Part shown: positions 1 to 10,610 of the stretch, in pieces
Layout of the letters: every line of letters begins with the position of its first letter
Numbering within the stretch: the first letter of the stretch is position 1
Assembly (NCBI RefSeq): GCF_040939455.1
Contig: NC_134108.1
Span: 20,985,501 to 21,049,500 of the forward strand
DNA: 64,000 bases
Reading direction: 5' to 3'
Origin: Microcebus murinus
Lineage: Eukaryota > Chordata > Mammalia > Primates > Cheirogaleidae
The notes under the pieces: generated by a model
What the model was told of the DNA's origin: nothing
Database searches by the model: none
The model's input: only the letters and a program-made list of their open reading frames with translations
Translations under genes and position numbers: made by a program

Positions 1-279
1 AGTTGGAATAAATGTTCGTTCCCTGCTCATTTAGTGTAAGCCCATTTTAAGTGGCCTTAGGTAGTGGCTCAATTCTATGCAGACCCTCATGTGTTAGATG
101 TACCTAATGCTAGGGAGACCTTCTGCCTCCACTTCCCCACTTCTTGCCACATTTCACAAGTTGTAGTCAGGTGAGATATCCTGAGCCAGACAGTTAATAC
201 AATGAAGCCAGGAGGCCACTTGATGAGTTCCAGTTGTCTACACAGCTAACACATAGGTCACCACTGCTCAGCTTCTCAC
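1..279. other. No feature recognised
   Basis: Unique-looking sequence with no convincing open frame or repeat. Confidence 0.4.
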
Positions 280-430
280 TTTGCTTACTCAACCATCCAT
301 TTGTTCAACATTCACATTTTGAACATGGACCGCATGTCAGGTCTCATGATAGGACACGGGAAAGGCAGGTGGAATGACACACACCTCACCATTAAGAGGG
401 TAAAGTTTGCTGGGTAAGATGGGTGTATAA
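280..430 (-). mobile_element. L2 3'-end fragment (degenerate)
   Basis: The run of CAACCATCCATTTGTTCAAC, then CATGTCAGGTCTCATGATAGG and ACACACACCTCACCATTAAG, follows the order seen when an L2 3' end is read backwards (target-like tail, 'tgccaggcactgtgctagg' block, then 'cctgccctcatgga' block). It is diverged, so the call is tentative. Confidence 0.45.
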
Positions 431-779
431 ACAAGGATGCAGAAGTGGGAAAATGAGAGGGAACAGGTTCACATGGTAAAAGAGGTGAGGAACAGAACAG
501 ATGATCCTTCCTCCATTGTTTAGGAGCAGTGATTCCAGCCAGGATGGCTCCTCAGCTCCTGGCAAGCAGTCATATGCAAGACCCACCACCTCCTCTATCT
601 GGAGCCACAGCCACAGTCTAGCCCAACAAAGGAAAAGGGCACAGTGGCAGAGTAAGTGTGAGTCCTGAAGGTTTTAACATTCATATCTGCTGAAAACGGT
701 TCAGAGAACTTTAACTTCTATTATGAGAGTCCTCTGGACTAGACTGCTCCTCTCCTACATTTCAACTCTGAATGCCTCT

Positions 780-1065
780 TGTCCTCCTCTTATCCTCTAG
801 GGCTGTCCCAAATGTCATTGCACCTATATGTCCTCCCCTCACCTCCACCTGCCTCATTCCAAGCAGAACTGGCCAGCCCATTCTCAGTGCTCAACTGTAT
901 TCTGTGCATACCCTTGGCAAAGCCCATATTACACTGCAGTTACAGTTGGAAATGCACAGATCTATAAAATTTGTGCCTGTGGACGGTCTGTGTCTCAGTC
1001 ATCTCTGTACCATGGTGGCCAGTTCAATAAAGACTTGTGGATGTCTGAGGTTCTTTCAGGCTGCC
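780..1065 (+). mobile_element. Possible L2 fragment
   Basis: A pyrimidine-rich stretch (CTCCCCTCACCTCCACCTGC) leads to an L2-like ending with a 'catctctgtacc' block and AATAAAGACTTGTGGATG at about 1027-1044. The overlapping short open frames here are by-products of the pyrimidine-rich strand and look like no known protein. Confidence 0.35.
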
Positions 1066-2295
1066 CCAGTGAGTGTCAATCTGTCTTGGTAATTACTTCT
1101 ATGGTGTCTGGATTGAAGAGAAAAGGGAAGTTGTAACTGCTCTTCTCCATTTCAAATACAATCCAGTCATGGGGAGTTCATAAGAGTCTCCTAGTGGCAA
1201 TCATATCCCCTACATTTCCCTTTTAGGGTAAATTCCCTCTGATAACAAAATCTTTTTAGAAAACAAAGGTTTTGCCTCAGGACCTATCTTTCATAGTACC
1301 CACAAACTAACTAGTCTCACTCATTACGGTTTCTTCAAGTGTTCCAAGGAAAGCTTTCTTCAAGCTTTCCTAGGGCTAAATGACCATTGCTAGAATATCT
1401 TCTTCCACCCAACTCTCTGTGACAGACACCTGTAATTGCCTACCCACTTTTTTTCTTGCAAATCAAACACAGTTTTTTTTTAGCTGATGGAGATTCCATG
1501 ATCTTAGAGAAAGCCCTCCCTCAGATTCAAAGGACAAATTATGATTGGTTTGGGCTTGTCATTTGACCCAGGTTTAGTAAAAGAGATAAAAGGAGAAGTG
1601 GGCTGGTGGAGAGCCCCCCTTCCAGGGTGAAAAAAAAAATAACCAAAAAACAAAAACGAAAATAAATATCCCAGTTTAAGAGAAAGTTTTTTTCTCCTAT
1701 GGCTTCCTTTCTGCCTGGGTCACTGTTAGGAGAAAATAATTCTGGGAAAAACAGAAACTGTCTCGTAACCACAAGACCATAACTTAGAGGATGAAAGGCT
1801 AACACCAAGGGTAGCAGATTAGAAACCTAGAAATGGGTCTTTGGTGACATTGTTGAGCAATAGAAATAACACCAGCAACACTTAACCCACTGACTTCTTT
1901 TTACATGAGAAAATAAGTTCCTAAGTTTTCAAACCATTGGTCATGTTTTGTTACTTGCAGTCAAAAGCTTTCTGGTTGATATACTTCTTAAAGTTCTCTG
2001 TCCTGCTTCTCTCATTAATCCAGACTTAGTTCTTTTGTCTCTTTCCACATTTTTAAACTCTAGAAAAGTTCCTTCGAAGCTAAGTTCAGTAGAGCAGAAA
2101 TTATTTCTCCAGAACTTGAGGTAATCTTACATGTTATCTCTTCAATAGATGAAGAAACCAAGGGAAAGATAAGTTCAATGATGGCCAGAATATACATAAT
2201 AAATATTGGATATATACACTAAATAAATATCTAGCTCTTTTGATTTCTAGTCTCCCAAGTGTCCCAACATACTGTAAAGTTGAACTCTGAGATTA
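1066..2295. other. No feature recognised
   Basis: About 1.2 kb of moderately AT-rich sequence. The 89-codon minus-strand frame at 1539-1808 has no recognisable domain. The only structure is short A and T runs (for example 1628-1637). Confidence 0.4.
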
Positions 2296-2515
2296 TCACA
2301 CAGTAGCTCAGGAATAGTATCTTTTTTGACTTTATAGCCCCAGTGTCTAGCACAATGCCTGCACACCGTATGTTCCTTGTAAAGGTTTATTAAATGAGTA
2401 AATGTAGCTCCAATGACATTATCAGCTCCATGAGACAAGACTTCTTCATCATTGAGTTCTTAGGGTGCATGGCACATAATTGGTGCTCAAAAATATGTGT
2501 TGGGTAGATGAACAA
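2296..2515 (+). mobile_element. L2 3' ends (two short blocks)
   Basis: Two copies of the L2 terminal pattern follow each other: CCCCAGTGTCTAGCACAATG at 2338-2357 then a 'ttattaaatgagtaaatg' tail, and GGGTGCATGGCACATAATTG at 2462-2481 then a 'gtgctcaaaaatatgtgttg' tail. Both end in the 'gtgctcaataaatgtttgttgaatga' class of tail. Confidence 0.6.
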
Positions 2516-2648
2516 ATGGGAACTGCTAGTAGATGTGTGATACTGTATTTGAGGCCTGAGGGGTTAATTAGTTAGTTAATGGCATTGAAATTCAGAGCAA
2601 TGGATTATAAATATCAAGGGGGGGATAATATACACAAAAGTTAAACTC

Positions 2649-2880
2649 TTACACTCTGGAGCCAGGCATCGGGGTGTAGATTTAGGTTCATCACTTACTA
2701 GTAGCATGGTCATGGCAAGTTACTGAACCTGTCTGAGCTCCAGTTTCCTCCCATGCAAAAACCAGGCTGGTATGAGTACCTCCTTCATTGGGTTTCTGTG
2801 AGGATAAAATGGAATCATGAGTGTACAACATGTAGCACAGTGCCTGGCATGTAGAAAAAACTTAACGGCTATTATTATTG
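2649..2880 (+). mobile_element. MIR SINE
   Basis: The core MIR order is present: GGAGCCAGGCATC, then a 'cttactagtagcatggtcatggcaagttactgaacctgtctgagc' region, then CAGTTTCCTCCCATGC, then GAGGATAAAATGGAATCATG and CAGTGCCTGGCATGTAG. It covers nearly the full 260-bp MIR unit. Confidence 0.85.
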
Positions 2881-2896
2881 TCTGGTTTTGTGTGTG

Positions 2897-2917
2897 GGGT
2901 TTTTTTTTTTTTTTTGG
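2897..2917. repeat. Poly(T) tract and A/T-rich flank
   Basis: A long T run directly after the MIR, followed by a 'taaaaataaaaattttttggtacaaataaaat' stretch. It may be the remains of a tail of a minus-strand retrocopy, but no body is recognisable beside it. Confidence 0.5.
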
Positions 2918-3440
2918 TAAAAATAAAAATTTTTTGGTACAAATAAAATTTCTTAAGTAGGTATAGAAGAGAAATGTGGTTTGGAGCAGACAGAGCAGTG
3001 TCATTCAGGTTGACTTGATGCCAGTGTGTTTTCGTTGGGGGTGGAGGGCACTTTTGGTTTAGGTAGCTCATTTTGCTTACAGTTTGAAGAGGGAAAAAGC
3101 TAGGCAGATGGCACAGTGACACAAAGGACTGGAGCCTACTGTTGCTAGAGGTTGTAAAAGTGGAACCCCACGGTTGCCAGCTTGGCCGAACTTCAAACAA
3201 GTCCCATAAAGAGTGTAACTCGCTCAAAAGGGGGCAGGAACTTGGTGTGAGGCTCTCTAAAGTGCAAAGAACAGCATCATTATATTCATGGCAGCTTGAC
3301 TCGGTGCTGGGTCCTGGCCACAGGCCGATGGGAAGAGGGTGACAGAGAGTCACAGTCAGCGCACCTCATGGAGGGACTCCAGAGATTGAATCCTTTGAAA
3401 ACCCCTGACTTCAGAACCACGACAAATTACCAACAGATGG

Positions 3441-3610
3441 CGTGAGTCACGGAAGCGGAGTCTGAATGAGGCATCTGCAAACACACGGCAGAGGCCCTGC
3501 CCCGCTGGGCTGAGCCGGACAGACACAGGTCCCGGCCCAGATGGCTGCGAAGGTCACCGGGAGGGACAGCAGCCGTACACGCTCAGCTCCTTAGAACTGG
3601 CACAACCCGT
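3441..3610. promoter_or_regulatory. CpG-rich patch with E-box and AP-1-like motifs
   Basis: Twelve CpGs lie within about 170 bp in an otherwise CpG-poor window. An E-box (CAGATG, 3434-3439) sits next to an AP-1 consensus TGAGTCA at 3443-3449. No repeat explains it and no convincing exon is visible. The sequence shows only the base composition and motifs; regulatory function is inferred. It may be a small unmethylated element, or the GC-rich edge of an old retrocopy. Confidence 0.35.
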
Positions 3611-3716
3611 AAATCCCATGGAGGCTTCCAGGATTAAATAAAATATAAACCGAATAGCCTGGTCAGGTAAAAGCTCATGCTTCATTTTGGGTTTCTTAGT
3701 TACAACAAAATGAAAA

Positions 3717-4236
3717 TGTGATGGGGTTCAGTACACATTACCCCCCAAAATTTTAAGCTGCAGGAATTTGAGAAAATGGCACAAGCAGGATGGTCCCCCT
3801 TACCTCCCCCTGACCCCCACTTCCCTGAAGCAGATCATAAAACCTGGAAAGGATTTTCTGGCCTTCCCCTAGATCCGGTCATGTGACCCTCATCGGAGAG
3901 AGGTGCCTTTCTTAGATCTGGAGGAAAGGGACATCCTGATCTTTGAAGACGTAGAGAAGAATCTGAACAAACAGGCCTTGCTATGTGTCCTTCAGTTCAT
4001 TACCATGAGATCATGCTTCTTAATCCAATCATACATCTCTACAACTAGCCACTTCTTCCTCAAACCTAGCATAAAAAATACACAGGTTTCCCTGTTTCTT
4101 CGGGTCTTCGTTTTTCTTGGCTCCCGTGTCACATAAAACCTAAATAAATCCGTGTGCTTTTCTTTTGTTCAGATATCTTTTGTGACAGGGGCCTCAGCCA
4201 GGAACCTAGATTTTAATTCCCCTACAAAGGTATCAG
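3717..4236 (+). mobile_element. ERV solo LTR (class I-like)
   Basis: The element starts TGTGATGGGGTTCAG and ends in a 'cccctaca'-like terminus. Inside lie a CCAAT motif (4025-4029), a TATA-like ATAAAAAA (4071-4078) and an AATAAA signal (4143-4148) followed by a GT-rich stretch, in the order expected for U3-R-U5. The 'gggtcttcg...cccgtgtcacataaa' and 'gacaggggcctcagcc' segments are typical of ERV1 LTRs. No internal viral sequence is attached. The 77-codon frame at 3903-4136 is incidental. Confidence 0.65.
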
Positions 4237-4542
4237 GGAAAAGGGAGGGAGACAGGAGGCTGGAAGCACAGGACGCAGAACACAGGGAGGCATTTAGCAG
4301 AAAAAGGCCACTGTTTTCCATTCCAGAGTTTATTAGATACACTCCCTTTCTCACACACAGGTTTAGCTTCAAGTCAGAAAAATCCTGTAGATACGTACAT
4401 TTCCCACGTATTTTCCCTGCCGTATTCTATAAAACACGGCCACATGCGAACAATGTGAAAACATAGCTATACAAATTTCAGATTTTTTTCCTTTTATCCA
4501 TCATTGTAGAAACACATATTAAATTAAGTTTAGCTTAAAGCT

Positions 4543-4921
4543 GTCTCCTTACATATTTTTAGTTTGGCCTAAAGGTTTCTCTGTACATAGTGAACTGAAA
4601 CCTAAGTGGATGCGTAAACAGGCTGTAACCTACTCTTGCGCCAGTCACCGGGTTTTGGCCAATCGAAGGTGGCCAACTGACCAAACCCTGTTCAAATAAG
4701 GCAAAGGCTGAGCTGTAAACAATCCAGCTGCTTCTGTACCTCACTTCCGTTTTCTGTTACGTCACTTCGCTTTTCTGGTCCCTAAATCTTCTTCTACCGT
4801 GAAGCAGCGCTGGGGTCTCTCGGAACCTGTTCTGGTTTAGGGGCTGCCTGATTTGCGAAGCATTCTTTGCTCAATTAAACTCTGTTACATTCAACTTGTG
4901 TAAGGTTTTTCTTTTAACACA
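4543..4921 (+). mobile_element. ERV solo LTR, different family (MER4-group-like)
   Basis: It starts at about TGTCTCCTTACATATT and ends CTTTTAACA. It has a CCAAT motif at 4659-4663 and the 3' signature GCTCAATTAAACTCTGTTAC followed by 'taaggtttttcttttaaca', typical of MER4-like class I LTRs. It is not homologous to the LTR 300 bp upstream, so this is not one provirus with two LTRs. The exact family is uncertain. Confidence 0.6.
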
Positions 4922-5155
4922 CATAACACATGTCCTGACAGAGAACTGCAGTGATAAAAGGAAATAGTGAATTCTATTTAGTAAAAAAAAAACCCAAAAA
5001 ACAAAACAAAACAAAAACTTGCACAGAATAAAGTCCTCACAGCATCTTGTTTGAAGAAAGATCCTGTCTTCTTAGTTTCCACACCACCTCGAACATACCC
5101 TAGAACTTACATTGTGTGACCGTTCCCCGATTCTGCCAGGAGGATTTCAGCTCCT
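4922..5155. other. A-rich simple sequence; otherwise nothing recognised
   Basis: An A-rich run with CAAAA units occurs at 4982-5019. The rest is unassigned. Confidence 0.4.
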
Positions 5156-5255
5156 CCCACACTGTTCGTCTTTGAATCCCTGGTGCCTGGCACACCATCT
5201 AACTTTCAGTGGGTCCTCATTAGTGACTGAAGAGTGAGTGAATGCACACAGGCAG
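5156..5255 (+). mobile_element. L2 3'-end fragment
   Basis: GAATCCCTGGTGCCTGGCAC at 5174-5193 is followed by a degenerate 'gtgggtcctcattagtgactgaagagtgagtgaatg' tail, the L2 3' terminal layout. Confidence 0.55.
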
Positions 5256-5983
5256 GCCTATGTAGGAATAACTAGGTGCCCCCACCCCCAAGAAGGGAAG
5301 CCCATTTGAACTCAGGGCGAACGAACAATCCTTGGCCACACTCAGAGACGATCTGATTGACGTTCATTTCATCGGCATCTCCCACATGGTTTTCACTCCT
5401 GTTATATATCATGGAATATTCGCCACTAGTTTTAATTAATTTCTAAATTAAAGGGCCAAACATTTCTCTTTCACCCCATTATCAATGCCGTTGGTTTAGG
5501 TTCTTGAGTCTAATTCCAATCCATTCTTCTCTTTTATAAAAGTATCCCAATAGGGATGCATCTGAGGAACCCTCACTCGACCCTTTCCAAAAAGAGCACT
5601 TGGAAATCTCAGGTAAATAAAAAGGAGGACTCAGCAGTCAGCCAACGCTGTCTGGATGGGTTCTTTCCCTGCCCCTTTTCTACTTAATTTCTCCAGTAAT
5701 TAAACTTTTTTTTCCATATAAAGAAAACAACTCCTAGTCAGCTCTCAATCAATATTTTCTTCTCTTTTGAAACAAAGCTCCTGAAAGGCATTTGATGCTC
5801 CCGACCAGGTGGGGAAAGTCTGAAGGATTTTCTCTTTTCTTTGGGAAAGCCCCTCAGGGGCACTCATGGTATTATCACTAATCACTCTAATCTACCTTTG
5901 AAAGAAGGCAATTGACAAAAGCAACAGGAGTTGACCTCATTGTTGCAATTTTCCTGAGCAAAATTCTTTTTCTTCTTTTATGA

Positions 5984-5986
<3 letters not shown>
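5256..5986. other. No feature recognised
   Basis: AT-rich sequence without a repeat I recognise or a credible open frame. Confidence 0.4.
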
Positions 5987-6034
<48 letters not shown>

Positions 6035-6038
6035 TGTG
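5987..6038. repeat. (TG)n microsatellite
   Basis: An almost uninterrupted TG run with one TA variant near the end. Likely length-polymorphic. Confidence 0.95.
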
Positions 6039-6547
6039 GTGTGGAGAAATTAAAAGAAATCTTTTACCTTTGAAAAGGCTAATTGCCTAATGTTTTGTTT
6101 AACAGTGGGAAAACCTGTGGAAGTCCAAGTCTCCCTCTCCAGATACACTTTCTATCCTACCTCCCAGCAGGATGGGCAGAGGTGTGTTGGTGGGGGCCGG
6201 GGTGGGGGGCTCTCTTTGTAGTTTTCAGAACATCACTGCCTGCCGCTCAAGCACCATGGACAGATGCCAAGCAGACACTTGAGCTGGCTTCCTAGCAAAG
6301 AAAAAGACTTTTCTAATAATTACTAACTCAGTAAGCTATGTACATGCTAGAGGAAGAATAACAATTATTTACATCCCGCACAGCAGAGTTAAGGTGAATC
6401 CCCAAATACACACATCATCAGGGTTCCTTTTCCACCTTCCTCTTTATTATCTCTAACCATCCCCGAATTTCCTGGGATCTAATTTGAGCAAACTAAATGA
6501 ATCACCCAAGGTCACATAATCCCAGGACTTGGTTTTGAAATTTAAGA

Positions 6548-6612
6548 TTTTAAAATTTAGGTTATAAATTTTAGATTTAAAAATTTAGGTTTTAAATTTT
6601 AGATTTAAAAAA
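6548..6612. repeat. AT-rich tandem repeat, about 28-bp unit
   Basis: A unit of the form AAATTTAGGTT(A/T)TAAATT plus TTAGATTTA occurs at least twice, head to tail, with a partial copy before it. One base separates the two clear copies. Confidence 0.75.
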
Positions 6613-7729
6613 TGTCTGCAATGCCGGACAGAGCCACCGCACCGTCTGTGCCCCAAGGTGGTGGCCATCAGAATCACTTCAGCCTCAACCATTCTATGGG
6701 CTGTGGGGACAAGACGGTTGGGTGGCTCCTGGGGTGGGGTCAGACCCCAGTTTTACTGGTAGACACCACCTCTACCAGGGAGGGTGATATCTTGCTCTGG
6801 GCATGGCCTCAAAGCTTGCTAGCTGCTCTATGTACATTTTAGTTGCCATTATTTCGCTGGGGGGACTGGCATAGGTCTGGGAGCTCCCAGAGCAGAAGAA
6901 AGAGGAGGCATGGCCAGCATATGATTCTGAAAGAACCCCAATTTAAGTGTCTGTGTTCATTTGCTCTAACCTCCACACATAAACATTTACTGATATGCGG
7001 CACTTTGGAACACAGACCGGGAGAGCTAACGTGGTGCCATGGAGCAAAATCGGCAGAATGAAAGGAAAAAGAAAGGACCCTGTGAAATAGGCAATCCTGG
7101 GGGAAACAGGAATTCAGGAAGCTTGTCTTCTGCCATAAAGTGAAAAGGGAGGCAAAGAACTCAATTATAAGCAGGTTAGGGTGATTAAATGTGTAACCTA
7201 TCTAAGACATTTGCCTTTTTAGAAAAGACAACTAGAGAAATCAATTGTTACCTCAAAGGAAAGACACTATTATCTGCAATTTAGGGGTAGAAGCATCACA
7301 CAGAAAGTGTTTGGGGGATGGTACGATAGTTCTCTTTGATATATACCTTGATATATACCTTATATTAAGGACGCTGGCCTGGACATATGCATGTGCTGAC
7401 GGGACATTGCCTGTGTAGGGCGGTTTGGTGGCAGGTGGGGTCTGTGTGACTAAGAATTGCACACCATGAGCTGTTCAGCCTAAGCCTAATGGTGTCTGGA
7501 CCCCAGCATTTTTTCTCTTACAACTTGATCTTCTTAGTCTCTCTTCTACCTTGACCTTAATTCTCACTGAGGCTCAGAAGATAATAAAAACTCATAAAAC
7601 ACTGCAAGTTGAGAAGGGCTGTCTACTCATTGCTGGAGTTTATATGACAGTTCCATTAAGCACAGAGAAACACAACAGATTGAGAAACACCACCAGCATT
7701 TTCTTCACTGTGTCTCCCCTATTGATCCT
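6613..7729. other. No feature recognised
   Basis: About 1.1 kb of mixed sequence. The adjacent 76- and 72-codon plus-strand frames at 6612-7061 show no domain, no codon pattern I trust and no splice context that stands out. Confidence 0.4.
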
Positions 7730-7981
7730 TCAAATGGTTGCCAGCACAATCATTCAAAAACTTCAAATTTGATCTACATAAAATCTGTCAAAGTCTTCTG
7801 AATGCCTTCCTGATTCAGTTGAAACTCCCAGAACTATTGGCATCTAATGCCTTCATGGTCTCATGCCTGACTATAGTTTTCTTTCATCATCTACCAGTTA
7901 CCCACATAGAGTCTGTGCTATGGACATACCAAAGAACTCACAATTTATATATATTCTGGGCTTTTCCTCTGTCATCTATAC

Positions 7982-8290
7982 CTGTGCTGTTAAATACAGT
8001 AGCCACTGGACACATGTGGCCATTGAGCTCTTAGAATATGATTAGTTCAACTTGACATGTGCTGTTCAGTGTAAAAATACACACCAGATTTCAAAGATTT
8101 ATTTTAGTACAAAATAAAAAATGTAAAATATCTTAATAGTTTAAAAATATTAATTACCTATTAAATGATAATATTTAGGATTTATTGAATTAAATAAACT
8201 ATGCTATTAACATTAATTTCATCTCTTTCTAAGTCTGTTTAATCTGGTTCACATTTGTGGCTTGCATTATATTTCTGTTGGTCTGTACTG
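7982..8290 (+). mobile_element. Non-autonomous hAT-type DNA transposon
   Basis: The ends match a known mammalian MER-type element: CTGTGCTGTTAAATACAGTA with AGCCACTGGACACATGTGGC at the left, and 'cttgcattatatttctgttggtctgtactg' at the right. The AT-rich interior ('tttagtacaaaataaaaaatgtaaaatatc') also fits. Its autonomous relative and exact MER name are uncertain. Confidence 0.6.
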
Positions 8291-8461
8291 GCCTCTAGCT
8301 AATGCCCTACTCCCTCAGCTGAGAGAGACCCCTTTTTCACTTTGTCCTTGAGGTGGTTCCTCTGCATCCTATAGAATGTAGCTTAAGCATCATCTCTTCT
8401 GGGAAGCTTTACCAAGTTGAGTTAACGTCCCTCATCTTATCTCTGTTTAAAAAGATTAATT

Positions 8462-8762
8462 GGCTGGGTGTGCAGTGGCTCACACCTGGAATCCCAACAC
8501 TTCGGGAGGCAGAGATGAGAGGATCACTTAAGGCCAGGAGTTTGAGGCCAGCTTAGGCAACATAGCCAGGCCCTGTCTTTACAAAAGATAAAAAAAAAAA
8601 AAAATTAGCCAAGTGTGGTGGCTCATGCCTGTACCTGCTACTAGGGAGGCTGCTGAGGTAGGGGGATTGCTTGAGCCCAGGAGTTCGAGACTACAGTGAG
8701 CTATGATCATGCCACTGCACTCCAGCCTGGGTGACAGAGCAAGATCTTGACTCTTAAAAAAA
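8462..8762 (+). mobile_element. Alu SINE, dimeric, old (AluJ-like)
   Basis: The left arm starts GGCTGGGTGTGCAGTGGCTC and is followed by an A-rich linker at 8588-8604. The right arm has GAGTTCGAGACTACAGTGAGC and ends CCAGCCTGGGTGACAGAGCA. The A-tail is short. It is diverged from younger Alus, in keeping with its place inside an old L2. Confidence 0.9.
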
Positions 8763-8934
8763 CATTATCATAATATCTTATATTGTAATCACCTATTTAG
8801 GTGTTAGTCTCCTTGACTGGCTTAAGCTCCTTACTGGAAAAGACTTTTTCTTCAGTATTTCTGCATTAGGCACTGCCACTCTGTGAATGCTTGCTCAATT
8901 CAATAAATGCCATTTCAAACCTGAACATCAATGG

Positions 8935-9010
8935 TATGCATTCATTTATTCTCTAAAACACATATTTAATGAGCACTTGTTATACACTGTGAGAGATACA
9001 AAGAGGATAT
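8935..9010 (-). mobile_element. L2 3'-end fragment
   Basis: CATTCATTTATTCTCTAAAA, then 'acatatttaatgagcacttgttatacactgtgagagatac', is the reverse of an L2 3' end. Confidence 0.55.
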
Positions 9011-9484
9011 TGAGTTGAAGAGACTTTCCCAAGGTCATGCACATGTGATGTGATTAAGCCAACACTTTAATCCAAGAATGAGAGGTGTGAAGGTTAATTG
9101 TATATTTGAGAAGCATCAAATAGTTCTGAACTGCTGAAATGGAGGATGGCAAGATAGAAAGCTGGAGACAAGACTCAGAGGCAGATTTCTCCTGTTGGCT
9201 AACATTTCTCAAATGTTAGTCGTTCCCTCATTATCTTTGAGAGCTTTCCCATATCTAAGAACAACCTGTACTGTTATTTCCTGCATTTTTATAATGGCTT
9301 CTGTATTGACTCATTTACTTTACTCATCATCTTAACCAATAATATCCATGGTTTGAAATTATATATATTATTATTAAAATGCAATACTACAATGGTATAT
9401 TATTTTTCTTATTAATGCATAATATATTCCTATTAATAAATATATGACATTCTATGTTATATATTATAGTTTTACTTTAACATA

Positions 9485-9567
9485 TGAAGGCTGTCTGGAA
9501 AGTATCCAGCCATTGTTAATATAACGAGAACACAGTACATGGCTGGATACTTTCTAGATAGCCCTTG
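9485..9567. mobile_element. Palindromic mariner-type MITE, 83 bp
   Basis: Two inverted arms of about 29 bp (TGAAGGCTGTCTGGAAAGTA with TCCAGCCATTG on the left; the complementary arm ends GCCCTTG at 9567) enclose about 25 bp. TA dinucleotides flank it at 9483-9484 and 9568-9569, as expected for Tc1/mariner insertion. Size and layout resemble MADE1, but the terminal sequence differs. There is no coding capacity, so it would have been moved by a transposase encoded elsewhere. Confidence 0.75.
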
Positions 9568-9714
9568 TATTTATATTTTTCCTTATATATAGTAAAACAA
9601 ATATATAAGTAGTAAAATATTCACCATCATGCCCCTAAAGTCATTTCATGTATCACTAGGAATTTCCACACCTTCCATTGGGAAACTGCTATGGACATAG
9701 GGGTCCATAAAAGA

Positions 9715-9870
9715 ACTTTTAAACCTGGAAGTGACATCATCAGATTGACATTTTAGACTTCCAGAAGCCAATCTCCCAGTCTGAGTTTGAGAGTGAAAGG
9801 AAGGAAGATGATAAGATTGTCTCTAATCAATAGTAAGTTAAGAGAAGTTCTGCAGGCTTGGAACTGCTGT
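9715..9870 (-). mobile_element. L2 internal fragment (antisense)
   Basis: AAACCTGGAAGTGACATCAT then CAGATTGACATTTTAGAC matches the purine-rich strand of L2 in the part usually reading 'ggggagtgacatgatcagatttgcattttag'. Confidence 0.5.
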
Positions 9871-10489
9871 TTTAATTACCTTTAAATAAAAGAGACACTA
9901 AGATCATGAAATGTCCTGTGAAGTCTGTCATAGTGTCACTGAATGATGAAGCCTTGTAAATGCAGCAGGCTGCATATGAAATAGTCTAAGCCAACAAATT
10001 TCTTCCTTGACTATAATCAAAGATCATTTCTCTAGGAATACAAATACCAAATCATCTAAACAATGAAATTATTATAAAAAATTAAGAAAAAAGCAATTAA
10101 ATGGCGTTACTTTGGTCATCTTTTTCTGTGTGTGGGGGTGTTGTCCGTGGGGAGGGTGTTATCTGCTGAAATCAGAGTGGTGAGCTGGCAACATCATGGT
10201 GGCTCAAACCATTTGAGACACACGGCCAGTGACATCACAGTAGTCTCCCGGTGAATGAGGGAGTTGGGGCATTAATGATCACTTTTATGTTCTGGTGAGT
10301 TTTAAAGCATTAAATTGCAAATGCAAAAACATACATTACATGATAAAATATATATTTTTTCCAATTCCCAACAAACTGCACCTATCTTTTTGTGACAAGA
10401 CCCCAGAGAAGGTGGAAGAGAATGGACAAAAGGATTTAGGAATGCTTTGTTGGGATTCCCAACTTGGGATATATTCAGTGTAGAATGCT
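9871..10489. other. No feature recognised
   Basis: AT-rich, apart from a G-rich stretch around 10130-10250. No repeat or gene identified. Confidence 0.4.
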
Positions 10490-10610
10490 TCTTTTACAGG
10501 AAAAGAAACTGAAAGGCTAAGCAAGTGGAACACAATTACACAATAAGCTGGTGTCAGTGCCAGTGTTAAACTTGAGTCCTTTCAAACTAATTCCATTTTG
10601 AAGGCAAAGG
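10490..10610 (-). mobile_element. MIR fragment
   Basis: 'caggaaaagaaactgaaaggctaagcaagtgg', then ACACAATAAGCTGGTGTCAG and 'gagtcctttcaaactaattcca', is the MIR core read on the minus strand, diverged. Confidence 0.5.

Larger units (their letters stand above)
7730..8910 (+). mobile_element. L2 3' region, split by two later insertions
   Basis: L2 ORF2-end and 3' UTR patterns run in order through three blocks: 7730-7981 (CTCATGCCTGACTATAG, 'catcatctaccagttacccac'), 8291-8461 (CTTCTGGGAAGCTTTACC region) and 8763-8910 ('ctccttgactggcttaagctcc' to TGCTCAATTCAATAAATGCC). The gaps are filled by a hAT element and an Alu. The correct order across the gaps shows a single old L2. Confidence 0.65.

Noticed and set aside
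2862..3353. 163-codon minus-strand open frame, the longest in the window
   Set aside because: It runs through a poly(A/T) tract and the end of a MIR, has low-complexity ends (KKKKKTPHTK), no domain and no family resemblance.
3717..4921. A short provirus bounded by two LTRs
   Set aside because: The two LTRs are not homologous and the 300 bp between them holds no viral coding sequence.
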